Origin: Leifsonia sp040686855
Lineage (GTDB): Bacteria > Actinomycetota > Actinomycetes > Actinomycetales > Microbacteriaceae
Assembly (NCBI RefSeq): GCF_040686855.1
Contig: NZ_JBFBOG010000003.1
Location: 744,001 to 808,000 of the forward strand
Length of the DNA: 64,000 nt
Direction of reading: 5' to 3'
Every line of letters starts with the position of its first letter. The stretch's first letter is position 1. Below are positions 60,347-64,000 of the stretch, one piece after another. Under the pieces are notes generated by a model. It made no database searches. It saw only the letters and a program-made list of their open reading frames with translations, and had not been told where the DNA came from. The translations under genes and the position numbers were made by a program.

Positions 60347-62437
60347 GTGGCAGCACTGCAGTGGGATCCCATTGACAACAAGGCGGTAGACACGGCTCGC
60401 GTTCTCGCGGCCGACGCGGTGGAGAAGGTGGGCAACGGGCATCCCGGCACCGCCATGAGCCTCGCCCCCGCCGCCTACCTGCTCTTCCAGAAGGTGATGC
60501 GCCGCGACCCGCACGACCAGCATTGGCTCGGCCGCGACCGCTTCATCCTCTCGGCGGGACACTCCTCGCTGACCCAGTACATCCAGCTCTATCTGGGGGG
60601 CTACGGTCTCGAGCTCGACGACCTCAAGGCGCTCCGCACCTGGGGCTCCCTCACCCCCGGCCACCCCGAGTACGGACACACCGACGGCGTGGAGATCACC
60701 ACCGGCCCCCTGGGCCAGGGCATCTCCTCCGCCGTCGGTTTCGCTTATGCGGAGCGTTTCGAGCGCGGGCTCTTCGACCCCGACGCCGCTCCCGGCACGA
60801 GCCCGTTCGACCACCACGTGTACGTGATCGCGTCGGACGGCGACCTGGAGGAGGGCGTCAGCTCCGAGGCCTCGTCGCTCGCCGGCCACCAGGAGCTCGG
60901 AAACCTCATCGCGATCTACGACAGCAACCAGATCTCGATCGAGGACGACACCGACATCGCCTTCACCGAGGACGTCCAGAAGCGTTACGAGGCGTACCAC
61001 TGGGACGTCCAGGTCGTCGACTGGAAGAAGACCGGCGTCTACCAGGAGGACGTCGAGGAGCTCTACCAGGCGATCGAGAACGCGAAGGCCGTCACCGACA
61101 AGCCGTCGCTCATCATCCTGAAGACGATCATCGGCTGGCCGTCGCCGAAGAAGCAGAACACCGGCAAGATCCACGGCTCCGCCCTGGGCGCCGACGAGCT
61201 GCGCGCCGTCAAGGAGGTGCTCGGCTTCGACCCGGAGCAGACCTTCGAGGTCGCCGACGAGGTCATCGAGCACACCCGCAAGGCGATCGAGCGCGGCGCC
61301 GAGCAGCGCGCCGAGTGGCAGAAGGGCTTCGACGCCTGGGCCGCCGCGAACCCGGAGCGCAAGCAGCTCCTCGACCGCCTGCTGTCCGGCGAGGCGCCGG
61401 ACCTCGAGAGCGTCATCCCGGTCTTCGAGCCCGGCAAGGACGTCTCCACCCGCGCCGCGAGCGGCAAGGTGCTGAACGCCATCGCGCCGGCCATGCCGGA
61501 GCTGTGGGGCGGCTCGGCCGACCTCGCCGAGTCGAACAACACCACCATCGAGGGCGCGCCCTCCTTCGTGCCGAGCGAGCGCTCGACCCACGAGTGGACC
61601 GGCAACCCCTACGGTCGCGTGCTGCACTTCGGCATCCGCGAGCACGCCATGGCCGCGATCATCAACGGCATCGTGCTGCACGGCCCGACGCGTCCGTTCG
61701 GCGGCACGTTCCTCATCTTCAGCGACTACCAGCGCCCGTCGCTGCGTCTGTCGGCGCTGATGAACATCCCGTCGATCTTCGTCTGGACGCACGACTCGGT
61801 CGCCCTCGGCGAGGACGGCCCGACGCACCAGCCGATCGAGCAGCTGTCGACGCTGCGCGCCATCCCGAACTTCACGGTCGTGCGTCCCGGCGACGCCAAC
61901 GAGGTCGCGTGGGCGTGGAAGACCATGCTGGAGCGCCGTCAGGGCCCGGCCGGCATCGCGCTGACCCGCCAGAACATCCCGGTGTTCGAGCGCGGCGACG
62001 GCGAGGCGGAGGGCGACACCCTGGCGTCGGCGTCGAACGTCGCGAAGGGCGCGTACATCCTGGCCGAGGCGCCGGGCGGCACGCCGGACGTGATCTTCAT
62101 CGCGACCGGCTCCGAGGTGCAGATCGCGCTCGAGGCCCGCGAGGTGCTGCGCGGCGAGGGCGTCAACGCCCGCGTCGTCTCCGCCCCGAGCCTGGAGTGG
62201 TTCGCCGAGCAGCCCGCCGAGTACCAGGAGAAGGTGCTCCCCGCCGAGATCAAGGCCCGCGTCTCCATCGAGGCCGGCCTCGCGCTCGCCTGGGACAAGA
62301 TCGTCGGCGACCACGGCCGCAGCGTGTCCATCGAGCACTTCGGCGCCTCGGCGGACTACAAGACCCTGTTCCGCGAGTTCGGCATGACCACCGAGCACGC
62401 CGTGTCCGCCGCGAAGGAATCGCTCGCGTCGCTCTGA
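60347..62437 (+). CDS. tkt: Transketolase
   Basis: A 696-residue TPP enzyme of the pentose phosphate and related pathways. Seen: VGNGHPGTAMSLAPAAYLLF, the TPP site SDGDLEEGVSSEASSLAGH followed by LIAIYDSN, IGWPSPKKQNTGKIHGSALG, GSADLAESNNT, FGIREHAMAAIINGI and HDSVALGEDGPTHQPIEQL. GTG 60347 gives the usual length; AAGGG lies ~11 nt upstream. The frame stays open to a GTG at 60227, placed 5 nt after the -10 box, which would add 40 residues. First in tkt-tal-pgi. Confidence 0.96.
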   Translation: MAALQWDPIDNKAVDTARVLAADAVEKVGNGHPGTAMSLAPAAYLLFQKVMRRDPHDQHWLGRDRFILSAGHSSLTQYIQLYLGGYGLELDDLKALRTWGSLTPGHPEYGHTDGVEITTGPLGQGISSAVGFAYAERFERGLFDPDAAPGTSPFDHHVYVIASDGDLEEGVSSEASSLAGHQELGNLIAIYDSNQISIEDDTDIAFTEDVQKRYEAYHWDVQVVDWKKTGVYQEDVEELYQAIENAKAVTDKPSLIILKTIIGWPSPKKQNTGKIHGSALGADELRAVKEVLGFDPEQTFEVADEVIEHTRKAIERGAEQRAEWQKGFDAWAAANPERKQLLDRLLSGEAPDLESVIPVFEPGKDVSTRAASGKVLNAIAPAMPELWGGSADLAESNNTTIEGAPSFVPSERSTHEWTGNPYGRVLHFGIREHAMAAIINGIVLHGPTRPFGGTFLIFSDYQRPSLRLSALMNIPSIFVWTHDSVALGEDGPTHQPIEQLSTLRAIPNFTVVRPGDANEVAWAWKTMLERRQGPAGIALTRQNIPVFERGDGEAEGDTLASASNVAKGAYILAEAPGGTPDVIFIATGSEVQIALEAREVLRGEGVNARVVSAPSLEWFAEQPAEYQEKVLPAEIKARVSIEAGLALAWDKIVGDHGRSVSIEHFGASADYKTLFREFGMTTEHAVSAAKESLASL

Positions 62438-62465
62438 GCGCGGGCAAGAGGAGAAGAAGAAGACA

Positions 62466-63596
62466 ATGACCGACACCACCTCCACCACCCAGACCCCGAC
62501 CGCCGCTCTGTCGGCCGCGGGCGTCAGCATCTGGCTGGACGACCTCTCCCGTGACCGCATCAACACCGGCGGCCTGCAGAAGCTGATCGCCGAGAAGAAC
62601 GTCGTCGGCGTCACCACGAACCCGACGATCTTCGCCGCCGCCCTCTCCAAGGGCGAGGCCTACGACGAGCAGGTCCGCCAGCTCGCCGCCGCCGGCGTCT
62701 CGGTCGACGACGCGATCTTCGAGATCACCACCGACGACGTCGCCAACGCGAGCGACATCTTCCACGAGGTCTTCGAGCGCTCGAACGGCGTCGACGGCCG
62801 CGTGTCCATCGAGGTCGCCCCGGGCCTCGCCCACGACACGCAGGCGACCATCCACGCCGCCAAGAAGCTGTCGGACAAGATCCAGAAGCAGAACGTGATG
62901 ATCAAGATCCCGGCCACGGTCGAGGGTCTGGAGGCCATCACCGAGACGATCGCGGCGGGCATCAGCGTCAACGTGACCCTGATCTTCAGCCTCGAGCGCT
63001 ACCGCGAGGTCATCAACGCCTACCTCACCGGCCTCGAGAAGGCCAAGGAGGCGGGCATCGACCTCTCCGGCATCCACTCGGTCGCCTCGTTCTTCGTCTC
63101 GCGCGTCGACACCGAGGTGGACAAGCGCCTCTCGGCCATCGGCACCGACGAGGCCGAGGCCCTGAAGAGCAAGGCCGGCATCGCCAACGCCCGCCTGGCC
63201 TACGAGGTCTACGAGAAGGAGTTCGCCACCGACCGCGCGAAGCAGCTGGTCGCCGCCGGCGCCAACGAGCAGCGCCCGCTCTGGGCGTCCACCGGCGTCA
63301 AGGACCCGAGCCTGCCCGACACGCTGTACGTCGAGGCGCTGGTCGCGCCGAACGTTGTCAACACCATGCCGGAGAAGACGCTCGACGCGACCTTCGACCA
63401 CGGCAACATCACCGGCGACACCGTCACGGGCACCTACGCCGAGTCGAACGACGTGCTCAACAAGCTGGCCGACCTCGGCATCAGCTACGACGAGGTCACC
63501 GAGCTCCTGGAGCGCGAGGGCGTCGAGAAGTTCGTCGTCTCCTGGGACGAGCTCGTCGAGACCGTGAAGAACGCCCTCGAGGGAGCCGCCAAGTGA
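62466..63596 (+). CDS. tal: Transaldolase
   Basis: A 376-residue TIM-barrel enzyme of the pentose phosphate pathway. Seen: SIWLDDLSRDRINTGGLQKL, GVTTNPTIFAAALSKGEAYD, the Schiff-base lysine in NVMIKIPATVEGLEAI (residues ~139-154), VNVTLIFSLERY and SVASFFVSRVDTEVDKRL. Length fits the actinobacterial long type. AAGAGGAGAAG lies ~6 nt before the ATG, 28 bp after tkt. Its stop overlaps the pgi start (GTGA). Confidence 0.97.
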   Translation: MTDTTSTTQTPTAALSAAGVSIWLDDLSRDRINTGGLQKLIAEKNVVGVTTNPTIFAAALSKGEAYDEQVRQLAAAGVSVDDAIFEITTDDVANASDIFHEVFERSNGVDGRVSIEVAPGLAHDTQATIHAAKKLSDKIQKQNVMIKIPATVEGLEAITETIAAGISVNVTLIFSLERYREVINAYLTGLEKAKEAGIDLSGIHSVASFFVSRVDTEVDKRLSAIGTDEAEALKSKAGIANARLAYEVYEKEFATDRAKQLVAAGANEQRPLWASTGVKDPSLPDTLYVEALVAPNVVNTMPEKTLDATFDHGNITGDTVTGTYAESNDVLNKLADLGISYDEVTELLEREGVEKFVVSWDELVETVKNALEGAAK

Positions 63597-64000
63597 CGTT
63601 CCGCATTCACGTCACCGGTGCCGCGGCCGAGGCCGTCCGCACTGTGGTGCCCCAGCTCGTCGCCGACAGGGTGGCGTCCGGCATCACCGCTCAGGACCCG
63701 GCCCTCTGGGGCCCGGCGGCCGAGCCCGAGGCGAGCAAGCGCCTCGGCTGGACCGAGGCGGTCGCCATCTCGCGGCCGCTCGTCCCCGAGATCGTCGCGC
63801 TGCGCGAGGAGCTGCACGCCAAGGGCGTGAACCACATCGTCCTCGGCGGCATGGGCGGCTCGTCGCTGGCACCAGAGGTCATCACCCGGACGGCCGAGGC
63901 CGAGCTGACCGTGCTCGACTCGACCGACCCGGGCCAGGTGCTCTCGGCGCTGCGCGACCGGCTCGAGGCCACCGCGGTGGTCATCTCGTCGAAGTCGGGT
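63593..64000 (+). CDS. pgi: Glucose-6-phosphate isomerase, 3' end beyond the window
   Basis: The first 136 codons are present; the rest lies past the right edge. MTFRIHVTGAAAEAVRT, WGPAAEPEASKRLGW, HIVLGGMGGSSLAPEVI and LTVLDSTDPGQVLSAL fit the actinobacterial Pgi form that follows transaldolase in this operon type. The GTG start overlaps the tal stop by 4 nt. zwf and opcA usually follow and may lie just outside. Confidence 0.88.
   Translation, partial: MTFRIHVTGAAAEAVRTVVPQLVADRVASGITAQDPALWGPAAEPEASKRLGWTEAVAISRPLVPEIVALREELHAKGVNHIVLGGMGGSSLAPEVITRTAEAELTVLDSTDPGQVLSALRDRLEATAVVISSKSG

Overview
This window is very GC-rich, densely packed chromosomal DNA from a high-GC actinobacterium. The gene set suggests the family Microbacteriaceae, perhaps Leifsonia or a close relative: suf genes with an embedded Rieske protein, ctaA/ctaB next to tkt-tal-pgi, an adjacent cydABDC cluster, a type B L31 gene, a GT4-type glgA divergent from glgC, and a comEA-comEC-holA-rpsT-lepA block. 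The family placement is inference; no rRNA or tRNA gene is present to settle it. I see no prophage, insertion sequence, CRISPR array or defence island. The interest lies in regulation and intergenic structure.

Layout. 1-16 kb: a partial DUF1990 gene, a RibD-like reductase, lepA, an amidohydrolase, an SDR protein, rpsT, holA, comEC, comEA, a PHP phosphoesterase, leuS, and a divergent pabB/pabC pair. 16-24 kb: cydABDC on the minus strand, divergent from a BlaI-type repressor and M56 peptidase pair, then a DedA membrane protein. 24-28.5 kb: a glycine-betaine/osmoprotectant ABC importer and a TetR regulator. 28.5-40.3 kb: an APP1-like phosphatase, an AlkZ-like winged-helix protein, a FUSC transporter, a DEVH helicase, an SGNH hydrolase, a D-Ala-D-Ala carboxypeptidase, a TrmH/SPOUT methyltransferase, a sirtuin, a histidine phosphatase, a GT4 glycosyltransferase and an alpha/beta hydrolase. 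40.4-48 kb: trehalose synthase, an exonuclease, rpmE2, a stand-alone ABC ATPase, glgA/glgC and serB. 48-51.5 kb: fabG, small membrane and zinc-ligand-like proteins, SURF1 and a patatin. 51.5-64 kb: an ABC-F protein, sufT, sufC, a Rieske protein, sufD, sufB, then ctaA, a GNAT acetyltransferase, ctaB, tkt, tal and the start of pgi.

Functionally the window joins respiration (cytochrome bd and its CydDC assembly exporter; heme A synthesis and SURF1 for the aa3 oxidase; Fe-S assembly), carbon storage and sugar flow (TreS, GlgA/GlgC, transketolase/transaldolase/Pgi), folate precursor synthesis and natural-transformation genes.

Two patterns stand out. First, about nineteen start codons lie 6-8 nt after a TANNNT-like -10 box, which predicts widespread leaderless transcription, including an apparently symmetric bidirectional -10 element between pabB and pabC. 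Second, the gaps at gene ends hold long hairpins. Among them is a 53-bp element made of three 13-bp ATTCG-N3-CGAAT palindromes at an exact 20-bp period, present three times at two loci. A short upstream ORF with a consensus ribosome binding site and an interlocking hairpin precedes the patatin gene, and paired TTCTAC-N5-GTAGAA operators lie between cydA and blaI.
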